In this document: positions 1-9,069 of the stretch, in pieces | Numbering within the stretch: the first letter of the stretch is position 1 | How the letters are laid out: each line of letters opens with the position of its first letter | DNA from: an uncultured Eubacteriales bacterium | GTDB lineage: Bacteria; Bacillota; Clostridia; Christensenellales; Christensenellaceae | Length of the DNA stretch: 12,052 nucleotides | Direction: 5' to 3' | Assembly: GCA_902782475.1 (NCBI GenBank) | Contig: CACZNR010000206.1 | Location: 1 to 12,052 of the forward strand | Program-made: the position numbers and the translations under genes | Notes under the pieces: model-generated | Seen by the model: only the letters and a program-made list of their open reading frames with translations | Databases searched by the model: none | What the model was told of the DNA's origin: nothing

Positions 1-582
1 CACAGCGCCAAGGGACTGGAATTCGATACGGTATTCCTTTCAGGCATGGAGGAAGGACTCTTTCCTTCAGAGATGTCCGTTGGAGAGGGAAGGCTGGACG
101 AGGAGAGACGTCTTTGCTATGTGGGCATCACAAGAGCCAAGAGGAACCTCTATCTCAGCATGAGCAATACCAGGGTATTCTACGGCAGAGGCACAAGGGA
201 TGAGACCGTATCGAGGTTCGTTGAGGACATCCCTCAGGAGATGATACAGAAACAGGGACTGAACAGGAGAAAGCACATCAACACCTCATACACCTATGAG
301 CCGGATGATGATTTTGCCGACTTCTTTGCCATAGGAAAGAAGAAGAAGGACATAAAGGAAGTCAAAAGGGAATACATATTCACAAGGCCTGAGGAGTTTA
401 AGTCCAAGGCTACCCACAGCCCTTCTGACTTTGCTGAGGGACAGAAGGTTAGACACAAGACCTTCGGGGAAGGTACCATAAAGAGCATTCAGGGAGCTGG
501 CGACAGGAGAGTTGCCACTGTGCAGTTCGCATCCGGAGAGAAGAAGATGTTCCTTGCATATGCTCCCCTGGAGATAATCTGA
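1..582 (+). CDS. pcrA: ATP-dependent DNA helicase PcrA/UvrD, C-terminal part (5' end outside window)
   Basis: The reading frame is open from the first base, so this is the last 193 residues of a protein whose start lies upstream. Superfamily 1A helicases of this type unwind DNA 3'-5' in excision repair, rolling-circle replication and clearing of RNA polymerase or RecA. The fragment opens with helicase motif V (HSAKGLEFDTVF, fragment residues 1-12) followed by GMEEGLFP. Motif VI, with EERRLCYVGITRA and its arginine finger, follows at residues about 34-46. After a lysine-rich linker, residues about 142-193 (RHKTFGEGTI, then VQFASGEKKMF) form the Tudor-like C-terminal domain, which in PcrA contacts RNA polymerase. 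The stop at 580-582 lies 18 bases before ligA, the usual pcrA-ligA pairing of Firmicutes. PcrA is preferred to Rep or RecB-type paralogues because of this tail and the ligA neighbour. Confidence 0.95.
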   Translation, partial: HSAKGLEFDTVFLSGMEEGLFPSEMSVGEGRLDEERRLCYVGITRAKRNLYLSMSNTRVFYGRGTRDETVSRFVEDIPQEMIQKQGLNRRKHINTSYTYEPDDDFADFFAIGKKKKDIKEVKREYIFTRPEEFKSKATHSPSDFAEGQKVRHKTFGEGTIKSIQGAGDRRVATVQFASGEKKMFLAYAPLEII

Positions 583-2562
<1,980 letters not shown>

Positions 2563-2599
2563 TATATTTCACATAGAAATACAGGAAAGGAATTGGATT

Positions 2600-4363
2600 A
2601 TGGACAAGAGATGGCAGTTAAGATCGCTCTACGACAGTTATGAGGATGAAAAGTTCAGAAGTGACATGGCTCTGGCTTCAGAGCTCGGGGAACAGCTGAA
2701 CACCTTAAGCCGTGAGCTGGACAGGGGAAACGAGAAGGAGAACATACTTAAGGGGATAGACCTCTTCGAAAGGATAAATGAAGTCTATGACAAGCTGTTC
2801 TCATTTGCAAGCCTTCAGGCTGAGGCGGATACAAAGGATCCTGCCCATGCATCATATCTCGGTCAGCTCTCTTCTATGCTGAGCAGGACCACGAAGGCAA
2901 ACACAGTGATCACAAAGTACATAGCTGAGTGCAGGGATCTTGACAGATACATAGAGGAAGAGAGCATCCTCAAGGAATATGAGTATTATCTTCATAATCT
3001 CGTTGAGGACAACAAGTACATGCTTACCGACGCAGCCGAGGAAGTGGCTGCCAAGTACGGCATAAGCGGCGGAGACGCATGGTCAAATCTTCAGTCATAC
3101 CTCACTTCATCAGTGGAGGTGGAATTCAGGGGAGAAAAGACCACCCTTTCAGCTGTAAGGAACATGGCATATGATCCTGATGAGACAGTAAGAAAGGATG
3201 CTTACGAAGCAGAGCTTGCTTCATACGAGAAGATAAAGGACCCTGTAGCCTTTGCACTCAACAACATAAAGCAGCAGACCCTGAGCGAATGTGAATTAAG
3301 AGGCTTTGAGAGCCCTCTTTCAAAGACACTTTATGAATCAAGGATGACGCAGAAGACTCTTGATGCACTGCTGGAGGCCATGGTTGAATACATGCCTAAT
3401 TTCCACAGATATCTGAAGATAAAGGGAAAGGCTCTGGGACATGAGAACGGACTTCCGTGGTATGACATGTTTGCTCCTATGGGAAAGCAGACCAAGAAAT
3501 ATACCATCGAGGAAGCAAGGGCATATCTTCTGAACATTTTCGAGAAATTCAATCCTGACATGTGCGACATCATAAATACTGCATATGACAGGGAATGGAT
3601 CGACTTCTATCCCAGAGACGGAAAGGTCGGGGGAGCCTTCTGTGCAGGTCTTGCACCTGTTAGGGAATTCAGGGTCCTCACCAACTTTGACGGATCATTC
3701 TCAAGCATATCCACTCTTGCCCATGAACTTGGACACGGATATCACGATACCCTCACGCAGGACAACAGACCTTTGAACAGGGGATACTCCATGCCTGTAG
3801 CTGAGACTGCATCCACATTCAACGAGAACGTGGTCGCAAAAAGAGCCATAGATTCTGCAGAGACAGATGATGAGAAGATAGCACTGCTTGACGGTGAACT
3901 CATGGAAGTCACACAGATAATCTGCGACATATATTCAAGATTCCTCTTTGAGAAGGAAGTATGCGACAGGAAGAGCGAGGAATTCATGTTCCCTGACACT
4001 CTCTGTGACATAATGCACAGAGCACAGGTAAAGGCTTACGGTGACGGCATAACTGAAGACACACTCAATCCTTACATGTGGGTATGCAAGAGCCATTATT
4101 ACGGACCGAGCCTTGCATTCTACAATTTCCCTTATGCATTCGGCGGACTGTTTGCAAGGGGACTCTACCTGCTGGCAGAGGAGAAGGGAAGTGAGTTCAT
4201 AGAAGTATACAAGGATATGCTGAGAAAGACTCCTCTGTGTTCAGTGGAGGATGCTGCAAAGGTATGCGGAGTGGACGTTACTGACAAGGCATTCTGGCTC
4301 ATGAGCCTCAACTCATATAACGGATCCATAGACGAGTATGAAAGGCTTATCATGAACAGATAA
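2600..4363 (+). CDS. pepF: Oligoendopeptidase F, M3 family zinc metallopeptidase
   Basis: Cytoplasmic zinc endopeptidase that cuts short peptides, typically after they are imported or released by proteolysis. With the start chosen here the protein has 587 residues, normal for PepF (about 600). The N-terminus (WQLRSLYDSYEDEKF) matches the usual start of the oligopeptidase F N-terminal domain, followed by the M3 catalytic domain. The zinc site is HELGH at about residues 375-379, with the third ligand probably E402 in AETASTFNE. Conserved SYNG near the C-terminus is also typical. The frame is open back to an ATG at 2528 inside ligA, but AGGAAAGG at 2582-2589 sits correctly before the ATG at 2600 and the protein family starts here. 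The gene lies 37 bases after ligA with no terminator between them, so it is probably the last gene of the pcrA-ligA transcript, ending at the 4389 terminator. The peptidase has no obvious link to DNA repair. Confidence 0.94.
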   Translation: MDKRWQLRSLYDSYEDEKFRSDMALASELGEQLNTLSRELDRGNEKENILKGIDLFERINEVYDKLFSFASLQAEADTKDPAHASYLGQLSSMLSRTTKANTVITKYIAECRDLDRYIEEESILKEYEYYLHNLVEDNKYMLTDAAEEVAAKYGISGGDAWSNLQSYLTSSVEVEFRGEKTTLSAVRNMAYDPDETVRKDAYEAELASYEKIKDPVAFALNNIKQQTLSECELRGFESPLSKTLYESRMTQKTLDALLEAMVEYMPNFHRYLKIKGKALGHENGLPWYDMFAPMGKQTKKYTIEEARAYLLNIFEKFNPDMCDIINTAYDREWIDFYPRDGKVGGAFCAGLAPVREFRVLTNFDGSFSSISTLAHELGHGYHDTLTQDNRPLNRGYSMPVAETASTFNENVVAKRAIDSAETDDEKIALLDGELMEVTQIICDIYSRFLFEKEVCDRKSEEFMFPDTLCDIMHRAQVKAYGDGITEDTLNPYMWVCKSHYYGPSLAFYNFPYAFGGLFARGLYLLAEEKGSEFIEVYKDMLRKTPLCSVEDAAKVCGVDVTDKAFWLMSLNSYNGSIDEYERLIMNR

Positions 4364-4388
4364 AGGCTAAGTTAAAGTGTTGATAAGG

Positions 4389-4429
4389 ATAGTAAGCAGT
4401 CTTGTTTCAAGTCTGCTTACTATTTTTTT
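4389..4429 (+). terminator. Rho-independent terminator after pepF
   Basis: An 11-bp perfect stem (ATAGTAAGCAG at 4389-4399 with CTGCTTACTAT at 4413-4423) is extended inward, past one T-T mismatch, by CTTG/CAAG around a TTT loop. A run of T follows directly (4423-4429). It should end the pcrA-ligA-pepF transcript. Confidence 0.93.
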
Positions 4430-4807
4430 ACCTTTTCAGAGAGTGCTGCCACAGCGGATAGGTATCGGGTTTACAGAGGAAGCTACTGTCTGAATGTGTA
4501 TAATGTGTAAACATCGGGAAAAAGCGGAAAAAAACAGTAAAAAGCAGTTGCAATCCTGATGTAAATAAAGTAATATAAATATGACGAAATTGTAATATAT
4601 GCGTAACAATTACAAAACATACTTTTTTCATTTTTTAATCCATAATATAAAAGGAGCTGTATGATGGCGCAGCTCCTTTTGAGTTTCAGAAAAATTGTGT
4701 ACTTTGACTGACTGTCCAATCAAATGCGACATTTTTACAAATGAAGATATAGGTGGAAAAATATCATATTATGTCGGCAAATCACATGTTTCAGACGATA
4801 TCAGCAT
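4430..4807. other. AT-rich non-coding interval between pepF terminator and pyk promoter
   Basis: No convincing gene is seen on either strand. The open frames on the minus strand (4428-4631 and 4483-4719) lack a ribosome site and have low-complexity Phe/Tyr/Ile-rich translations. The interval holds three inverted repeats: GTTTACA (4469-4475) with TGTAAAC (4506-4512); TTGTAAT (4590-4596) with ATTACAA (4609-4615); and an 11-bp hairpin at 4649-4680. A TATAAT at 4499-4504 has no good -35 partner. A small RNA ending at the 4649-4680 hairpin is conceivable but unsupported. Confidence 0.6.
4649..4680. terminator. Perfect 11-bp hairpin, possible bidirectional terminator
   Basis: AAAAGGAGCTG (4649-4659) pairs perfectly with CAGCTCCTTTT (4670-4680) across a 10-base loop. 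On either strand the GC-rich stem GGAGCTG/CAGCTCC is followed by four T, as in a short terminator, but there is no longer T tract. It could stop readthrough toward pyk, or end an unidentified transcript from either side. Confidence 0.45.
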
Positions 4808-4836
4808 TTGTATATATGGTGCTGAAATAGTATACT
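4808..4836 (+). promoter_or_regulatory. Predicted sigma-A promoter of the pyk-nrdR operon
   Basis: The -35 TTGTAT (4808-4813) and the -10 TATACT (4831-4836) are separated by 17 bases, the ideal spacing. Transcription would start near 4843, giving a leader of about 24 nt before pyk. The -10 lies inside the palindrome at 4831-4848. This is the best-scoring promoter I see in the long gap. Confidence 0.72.
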
Positions 4837-4847
4837 ATATATAGTAT
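4832..4847. promoter_or_regulatory. NrdR-box-like operator over the pyk-nrdR promoter
   Basis: ATACTATATATAGTAT is the core of an 18-bp perfect palindrome (4831-4848). It agrees with the published NrdR-box consensus acaCwAtATaTwGtgt at 14 of 16 positions. The two mismatches are symmetric and fall on weakly conserved outer positions. The site overlaps the -10 and the predicted start point, where a bound repressor would block RNA polymerase. nrdR is the second gene downstream, which fits autoregulation. NrdR boxes usually occur in pairs at a fixed helical phase. I find no good second copy at about 31-32 bp centre to centre, only a degenerate half site (TATGGTG, 4815-4821). Confidence 0.65.
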
Positions 4848-4866
4848 AAAGGTTGAGGAAATGATC

Positions 4867-6282
4867 ATGAGAAAAACTAAGATAGTAGCAACTCTGGGGC
4901 CATCAAGTACCTCAAAGGAAATGATAGAAAAGCTTATTACAGCTGGAGTGGATGTGGCAAGGCTCAACTTCTCTCATGGTACATATGAAGAACAGCAGGA
5001 GAAGATCGACAATGTCAAGGAAGTGAGGAAAAAACTGAAAAAGAACACGGCTATACTTCTTGACACGAAGGGACCTGAAGTAAGACTGTCAACATTCAGG
5101 GATGGAAGGATCTTCCTTCATAACGGAGATACCTTCATCCTCAGGGCTGAGAAGGTGGAAGGGGACGAGACACAGTGTTCCATCTCCTATCCTGACCTTT
5201 ACAGGAGCCTTAAGATAGGGGACAAGGTGCTGGTGGACGACGGAAACCTTGAGCTTCAGGTGGAATCCATAGAAGGAAAGGACGTGGTCACAAAGGTCAT
5301 TATCGGAGGACCCGTATCCAACAGGAAGGGCATCAACACACCTGGTATACACGTTGAAAGGGATTATCTTTCAGAGATTGACAAGGCAGATATCCTTTTC
5401 GGACTTCGGAATGACATCGACATGATAGCAGCCTCCTTCGTGGAGAATGCACAGAACATCAGGGATCTCAGGGCGTTCATAAGGGACAACGGATATGATG
5501 ACATAATGATCATATCAAAGATAGAGAGCCAGGAAGGCCTCGACAATGCTGAAGAGATCATCAGGGAAAGTGACGGAGTCATGGTGGCGAGAGGAGACAT
5601 GGGAGTTGAGGTACCTATCTCAGAGGTGCCTGTCATGCAGAAGAGGCTCATAACCATGGCGAATAATTACGGAAAGCTGGTCATAACCGCAACGCAGATG
5701 CTTGAGAGCATGATCAACAATCCAAGGCCTACAAGAGCCGAGAGCACTGACGTTGCAAATGCCATATATGACGGGACCTGTGCAGTAATGCTGTCAGGGG
5801 AGACTGCAGCAGGAAAGTATCCTGTGGAAGCAGTGATGACCATGGACAGGATAGCAAGAAGGACTGAGGAGGACATAAACTACAAGAAGAGGTTCTATCT
5901 GCATCAGAAGGAAGCTTCAAGCATAACGGAGGCCATAACACACGCTGCGTGCACCGTCGCCCATGACATAAATGCAAAGGCAATAATCGCCATGACAAAA
6001 TCCGGAAGCACCTGCAGCCTGGTGTCACAGTACAAGCCGCAGGCAATGATAATCGGATGCGGTATGGATGAGAAGGTGCTTCGTCAGCTGAACCTTAACT
6101 TCGGTGTGGTACCGCTCTATGTAAGGGAATGCAATGATACGGACGAGATGATAGATCTGGCAATAGAAAATGCCATCAGGGAAGGGATACTTTCCTCGGG
6201 CGATGAGGTAGTCATAACAGCAGGGGTACCTCTTGGAAAGCCTGGTTTTACAAATATGCTGAAGGTCGTTAAGGTTAAATGA
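4867..6282 (+). CDS. pyk: Pyruvate kinase
   Basis: Catalyses the last step of glycolysis, phosphoenolpyruvate + ADP to pyruvate + ATP, in the cytoplasm. The 471 residues start MRKTKIVATLGPSS and show ARLNFSHG (31-38), DTKGPEVR (66-73), the catalytic lysine K218 in SKIESQEG, the metal-binding ARGDMG (241-246), TATQMLESM (274-282) and a complete C-terminal domain ending in a TSGS-like MTKSGSTC segment and VVITAG. Glutamate at position 71 (in KGPE) is the residue linked to potassium dependence in this family. The extra C-terminal PEP-utiliser-like domain found in Geobacillus-type enzymes is absent. An in-frame ATG at 4861 is too close to GAGGAA (4855-4860), so the ATG at 4867, six bases downstream, is preferred and matches the family start. 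nrdR follows after 13 bases. Confidence 0.97.
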   Translation: MRKTKIVATLGPSSTSKEMIEKLITAGVDVARLNFSHGTYEEQQEKIDNVKEVRKKLKKNTAILLDTKGPEVRLSTFRDGRIFLHNGDTFILRAEKVEGDETQCSISYPDLYRSLKIGDKVLVDDGNLELQVESIEGKDVVTKVIIGGPVSNRKGINTPGIHVERDYLSEIDKADILFGLRNDIDMIAASFVENAQNIRDLRAFIRDNGYDDIMIISKIESQEGLDNAEEIIRESDGVMVARGDMGVEVPISEVPVMQKRLITMANNYGKLVITATQMLESMINNPRPTRAESTDVANAIYDGTCAVMLSGETAAGKYPVEAVMTMDRIARRTEEDINYKKRFYLHQKEASSITEAITHAACTVAHDINAKAIIAMTKSGSTCSLVSQYKPQAMIIGCGMDEKVLRQLNLNFGVVPLYVRECNDTDEMIDLAIENAIREGILSSGDEVVITAGVPLGKPGFTNMLKVVKVK

Positions 6283-6295
6283 GGAGTATGAAAAT

Positions 6296-6754
6296 ATGAA
6301 ATGTGTTTATTGCGGTTGTCTTGACAGTAAGGTCGTGGATTCACGTCCGTTGAATGACGGAGCTACCATAAGACGCAGAAGAGAGTGCCTGGAATGCGGG
6401 AAGAGATTCACCACATATGAAAAATCAGAGCAGCTGCCTGTCATGGTCATCAAAAGGGATGGAAGCAGGGAGATATTTGACCTGGAGAAGATACAGATAG
6501 GTCTCAGGAAAGCCTGTGACAAGAGGAAGGTATCCGCTGAACAGATACAGAACATGGCTCTTGAAGTTGAAAGAAGGGTCCAGGAACTGGGAGAGCAGGA
6601 AGTGCCTGCAAGGACTATCGGAGACATGGTCATGGATGTCCTTAAGGATGTGGATGAAGTGGCATATATAAGATTTGCATCTGTATACAGGGAATTCAAG
6701 GATGTTACGACATTCATGGAAGAGATAACGAAACTGGTATCGAATAAGCAATGA
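6296..6754 (+). CDS. nrdR: Transcriptional repressor NrdR
   Basis: NrdR senses ATP/dATP and represses ribonucleotide reductase genes by binding NrdR boxes. The 152-residue length is standard. Residues 1-45 are the zinc ribbon, with ligands C3, C6, C31 and C34 and the basic DNA-contact stretch RRRREC between the pairs, followed by GKRFTTYE. Residues about 49-139 are the ATP-cone (VIKRDGSREIFDLEKI, later DEVAYIRFASVYREF). The ATG at 6296 is preceded by GAGGAG at 6281-6286, which overlaps the pyk stop codon, so translation may be coupled to pyk. The last four bases overlap the pgeF start. No ribonucleotide reductase gene is in the window. A NrdR-box-like site lies at the predicted promoter of this operon, so autoregulation is likely. 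Confidence 0.97.
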   Translation: MKCVYCGCLDSKVVDSRPLNDGATIRRRRECLECGKRFTTYEKSEQLPVMVIKRDGSREIFDLEKIQIGLRKACDKRKVSAEQIQNMALEVERRVQELGEQEVPARTIGDMVMDVLKDVDEVAYIRFASVYREFKDVTTFMEEITKLVSNKQ

Positions 6755-7584
6755 GTTTTGACAGATTTTTATACGAGATAAACAGAGGATTTACAAAGAA
6801 TCAGAGGAATGGTGTTGTCTTTTTCACAGCACCTTCTTTTGATGAACTTGGATTTGTAAGGCACGGAGTGACTTCCAGGATAGGAGGAGTAAGTGAACCT
6901 CCATATGATTCACTTAATCTCAGCTTCAAGCGTACTCCTGACACCGAGGTCATAAGGAAGAATTTTGAGATCGCTTCTAATGCCATGGGATTTTCCTTCG
7001 ACTCTCTGGTTATGTGCCATTATGTACACGGAAACAATGTGGAAGTGGTAAATGCTGAGCATCATGGGGCTGGCATAACAAGGGAGAATGAGCTTCCCTT
7101 CTGTGACGGGGTCATAACGGTTAGTCCTGATACAGCCTGTGTATCCCTTCATTCTGACTGCGGCATCATAATGTTTGCAGACAGAAGGGGAAGAGCAGTG
7201 GGTACCTGTCATTCCGGATGGAAGGGCACGGATCTTGAAACAGTGGTCTCTGTCATAAGGAAGATGGAGAGCATCGGCATAGACAGGAGTGATATACTCT
7301 TTGCCCTTGGACCGGCCATATCCGGCAGAAACTATGAGATAAAAGAGGATGTGGAATCACATTTCAGGGAAAGGTTTCCTGAATCTCTTTCCTACAGGGA
7401 CGGAAAGATATACCTGGATATCAACACTGCGCTCCTAAAGCAGATGTACAATGAGGGGATACCGGCAGCGAACGTCACCTGCGCAGACATGTGCACCTAT
7501 GAGAACAGGGAATACCTGTACTCATACAGGCGTGACGGGAAGAATGCCGGGGCAATGGGGGCCTTCATAGGGTTTTCAAAATGA
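6751..7584 (+). CDS. pgeF: PgeF/YlmD (YfiH, DUF152, LACC1-like) family protein
   Basis: Members of this family were once called polyphenol oxidases. Characterised ones act as peptidoglycan editing factors that remove wrongly incorporated L-serine from UDP-MurNAc (PgeF), or as purine nucleoside phosphorylase/adenosine deaminase enzymes (LACC1/FAMIN type). Which applies here cannot be read from sequence. The metal/catalytic triad is visible: H93 in YVHGNN, C137 in HSDCGI and H154 in CHSGWKGT. GPAISGRNYEI (about 187-197) and the C-terminal YSYRRDGKNAGAMGAFI are also family hallmarks. The 277-residue length is normal. The ATG overlaps the nrdR stop as ATGA and there is no clear Shine-Dalgarno sequence, so translation probably depends on ribosomes finishing nrdR. 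The stop overlaps the next gene in the same way. Confidence 0.92.
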   Translation: MSFDRFLYEINRGFTKNQRNGVVFFTAPSFDELGFVRHGVTSRIGGVSEPPYDSLNLSFKRTPDTEVIRKNFEIASNAMGFSFDSLVMCHYVHGNNVEVVNAEHHGAGITRENELPFCDGVITVSPDTACVSLHSDCGIIMFADRRGRAVGTCHSGWKGTDLETVVSVIRKMESIGIDRSDILFALGPAISGRNYEIKEDVESHFRERFPESLSYRDGKIYLDINTALLKQMYNEGIPAANVTCADMCTYENREYLYSYRRDGKNAGAMGAFIGFSK

Positions 7585-8699
7585 TATATCTTGATAATGC
7601 TGCAACTACAAGGATGAGAGATGAAGTCCTGGATAAAATGCTTCCGTACATGACTGAGAGCTACGGCAATCCGTCTTCCGGGTATGGACTGGCAAGGGAA
7701 ACGAAAAAAGCCATAGATGATGCCAGGGAGACCATAAGAGGGATAATCGGAGCGGAGAAGACAAGCGAGATACTCTTTACCTCCTCCGGTACAGAGAGCG
7801 ACAATACAGCAATAAAGGGGATAATGTCCCGTGAGGGAAGGGACAGGGAAGCAGTGACATCTTCCTATGAGCACCATGCAGTCCTTAACAGCTTTGCCTC
7901 TCTTGAGGATAAGGGCTATACGGTAAGATATCTGAGACCCAACGGGATCGGCATAATAGAGCCTGACCTTCTTGAACAGGCAGTTACAGAGACCACGTCC
8001 CTAGTGAGCATCATGTATGTGAACAATGAGACAGGTTCCATAAACAACATAAAGGAGCTGTCCGCAAGGGCACATCAAAAGGGAGCAGTATTTCACACTG
8101 ATGCAGTTCAGGCGGTGGGACACCTCAACATCAACGTAAAGGATCTGGGAGTGGATATGCTCTCAGCTTCGGCACACAAGTTTTACGGGCCGAAGGGCAT
8201 AGGGTTCCTGTATGTAAGGGATGGAGTGAGATATGACAGTCTCATGGACGGCGGTTCACAGGAGAGGGGCAAGAGAGCCGGAACAGAGAATGTTGCCGCC
8301 ATAGTAGGCATGGCTGAAGCCCTGAGACTTGCTGCTGACGAACTGGAGAGGGAAAAGATACGCTTAAAGGATCTGAAAAGGGATCTTGCGGGGAGGCTGC
8401 TGAGGGAATTCCCCTGTGCAGTCATAAACGGAAGCGTTGAAGAGAATATGCCCGGGATACTGAACGTGTCCTTTACAGGTAAGAGGAATGACATGATGGT
8501 TGCAAGGCTTGATATGGAAGGGATATGCGTATCTGCAGGTGCAGCATGTACCGCAGGCACGACTGATCATTCCCATGTCCTTACAGCCATAGGTCTTACT
8601 GAAGAACGGACGGCTTCTGCAGTAAGATTCAGTTTTGGAAGATACAATACGAAAAAGGATATAGATGTGCTGATGGATGTTCTCAGAAAAGTTCTCTGA
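7581..8699 (+). CDS. Cysteine desulfurase, NifS/IscS-type (class V aminotransferase fold)
   Basis: A PLP enzyme that takes sulfur from L-cysteine, forming a persulfide and alanine, for Fe-S clusters, tRNA thiolation or other sulfur acceptors. The 372 residues begin MIYLDNAATT, the usual first strand. H98 (in YEHHAVL) and D174 (HTDAVQ) contact PLP. K200 in SAHKFYGPKG is the Schiff-base lysine. C323 in SAGAACTAG is the persulfide cysteine on the long active-site loop typical of group I enzymes. No scaffold (IscU/NifU), ThiI or MnmA gene is adjacent, so the sulfur acceptor is unknown and I leave the symbol blank (iscS and nifS are both used for such proteins). The ATG overlaps the pgeF stop (ATGA) and lacks a ribosome site, suggesting translational coupling. 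No terminator follows, so readthrough into ireB is possible. Confidence 0.94.
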   Translation: MIYLDNAATTRMRDEVLDKMLPYMTESYGNPSSGYGLARETKKAIDDARETIRGIIGAEKTSEILFTSSGTESDNTAIKGIMSREGRDREAVTSSYEHHAVLNSFASLEDKGYTVRYLRPNGIGIIEPDLLEQAVTETTSLVSIMYVNNETGSINNIKELSARAHQKGAVFHTDAVQAVGHLNINVKDLGVDMLSASAHKFYGPKGIGFLYVRDGVRYDSLMDGGSQERGKRAGTENVAAIVGMAEALRLAADELEREKIRLKDLKRDLAGRLLREFPCAVINGSVEENMPGILNVSFTGKRNDMMVARLDMEGICVSAGAACTAGTTDHSHVLTAIGLTEERTASAVRFSFGRYNTKKDIDVLMDVLRKVL

Positions 8700-8720
8700 G
8701 CAGCATCCCATAGGTATAAA

Positions 8721-8748
8721 TTAACAGTTTTTCTTCACACAATATAAT
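8721..8748 (+). promoter_or_regulatory. Upstream candidate promoter for ireB
   Basis: TTAACA (8721-8726) and TATAAT (8743-8748) with a 16-base spacer. Each hexamer is at or within one base of consensus. It partly overlaps a second candidate (8734-8762); only one may be used. Confidence 0.5.
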
Positions 8749-8762
8749 GTATGTTGTATAAT
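8734..8762 (+). promoter_or_regulatory. Predicted sigma-A promoter of ireB-ruvX
   Basis: TTCACA (8734-8739) and a perfect TATAAT (8757-8762) with 17-base spacing. Transcription would begin near 8769 and give a leader of about 31 nt before the ireB start. This is the stronger of the two candidates in the gap. Confidence 0.7.
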
Positions 8763-8799
8763 TATTCTATTATTTGAGAGAATGTCGAAAGGAGCAGAT

Positions 8800-9069
8800 A
8801 TGAAGAAGATAGGTGAGACGACACGCTTTACAAGAACTAAAGATATAGATAATCCTGTAAGAGGGATCCTGAGGCTCGTATGCGAGGCAATGATGGAAAA
8901 AGGCTATAATCCTGTTGATCAGATAGTCGGTTATCTTGCAAGCGGAGATCCTACATATGTCACAAGCTACAACAGTGCAAGAAATCTGCTCACGAGACTT
9001 GACAGGGATGAGATCCTGGAAGAGATAGTTGAGTCATACATAGAGAGCATAGTCAACGAAGAGGAATGA
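8800..9069 (+). CDS. ireB: IreB family regulatory phosphoprotein (DUF965)
   Basis: Small cytoplasmic protein (89 residues). In Enterococcus faecalis, IreB is a substrate of the PASTA-domain Ser/Thr kinase IreK and influences cephalosporin resistance. The core NPVDQIVGYLASGDPTYVTS (about 34-53), then ARNLLTRLDRDEILEEIVESYIE, is diagnostic. The N-terminus (MKKIGETTRFTRTKD) has threonines at 7, 8, 11 and 13. As I recall the E. faecalis protein, it is phosphorylated on T4 and T7, and the ETxRF context of T7 appears conserved here while position 4 is isoleucine. An in-frame ATG at 8782 exists, but AAAGGAG (8788-8794) sits five bases before the ATG at 8800, which fits the usual protein start. The stop overlaps the ruvX start. 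No kinase gene is in the window. Confidence 0.93.
   Translation: MKKIGETTRFTRTKDIDNPVRGILRLVCEAMMEKGYNPVDQIVGYLASGDPTYVTSYNSARNLLTRLDRDEILEEIVESYIESIVNEEE

Noticed and set aside
4590..4615. TTGTAAT/ATTACAA inverted repeat as a Rex or BirA operator
   Set aside because: The half sites do not match TTGTTAA-N8-TTAACAA or the BirA TTGTTAAC type, and no related gene is nearby. Kept only as an unexplained repeat.
4428..4719. Minus-strand open frames in the pepF-pyk gap (4428-4631, 4483-4719)
   Set aside because: No ribosome site, translations are low-complexity and aromatic-rich, and one runs through the terminator hairpin. They are best explained by AT-rich non-coding DNA.
4827..4838. Separate 12-bp palindrome ATAGTATACTAT as a second operator
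   Set aside because: It overlaps the NrdR-like site by seven bases and can arise from the repeated TATA/AGTAT bases, so it is not independent evidence of a second regulator.
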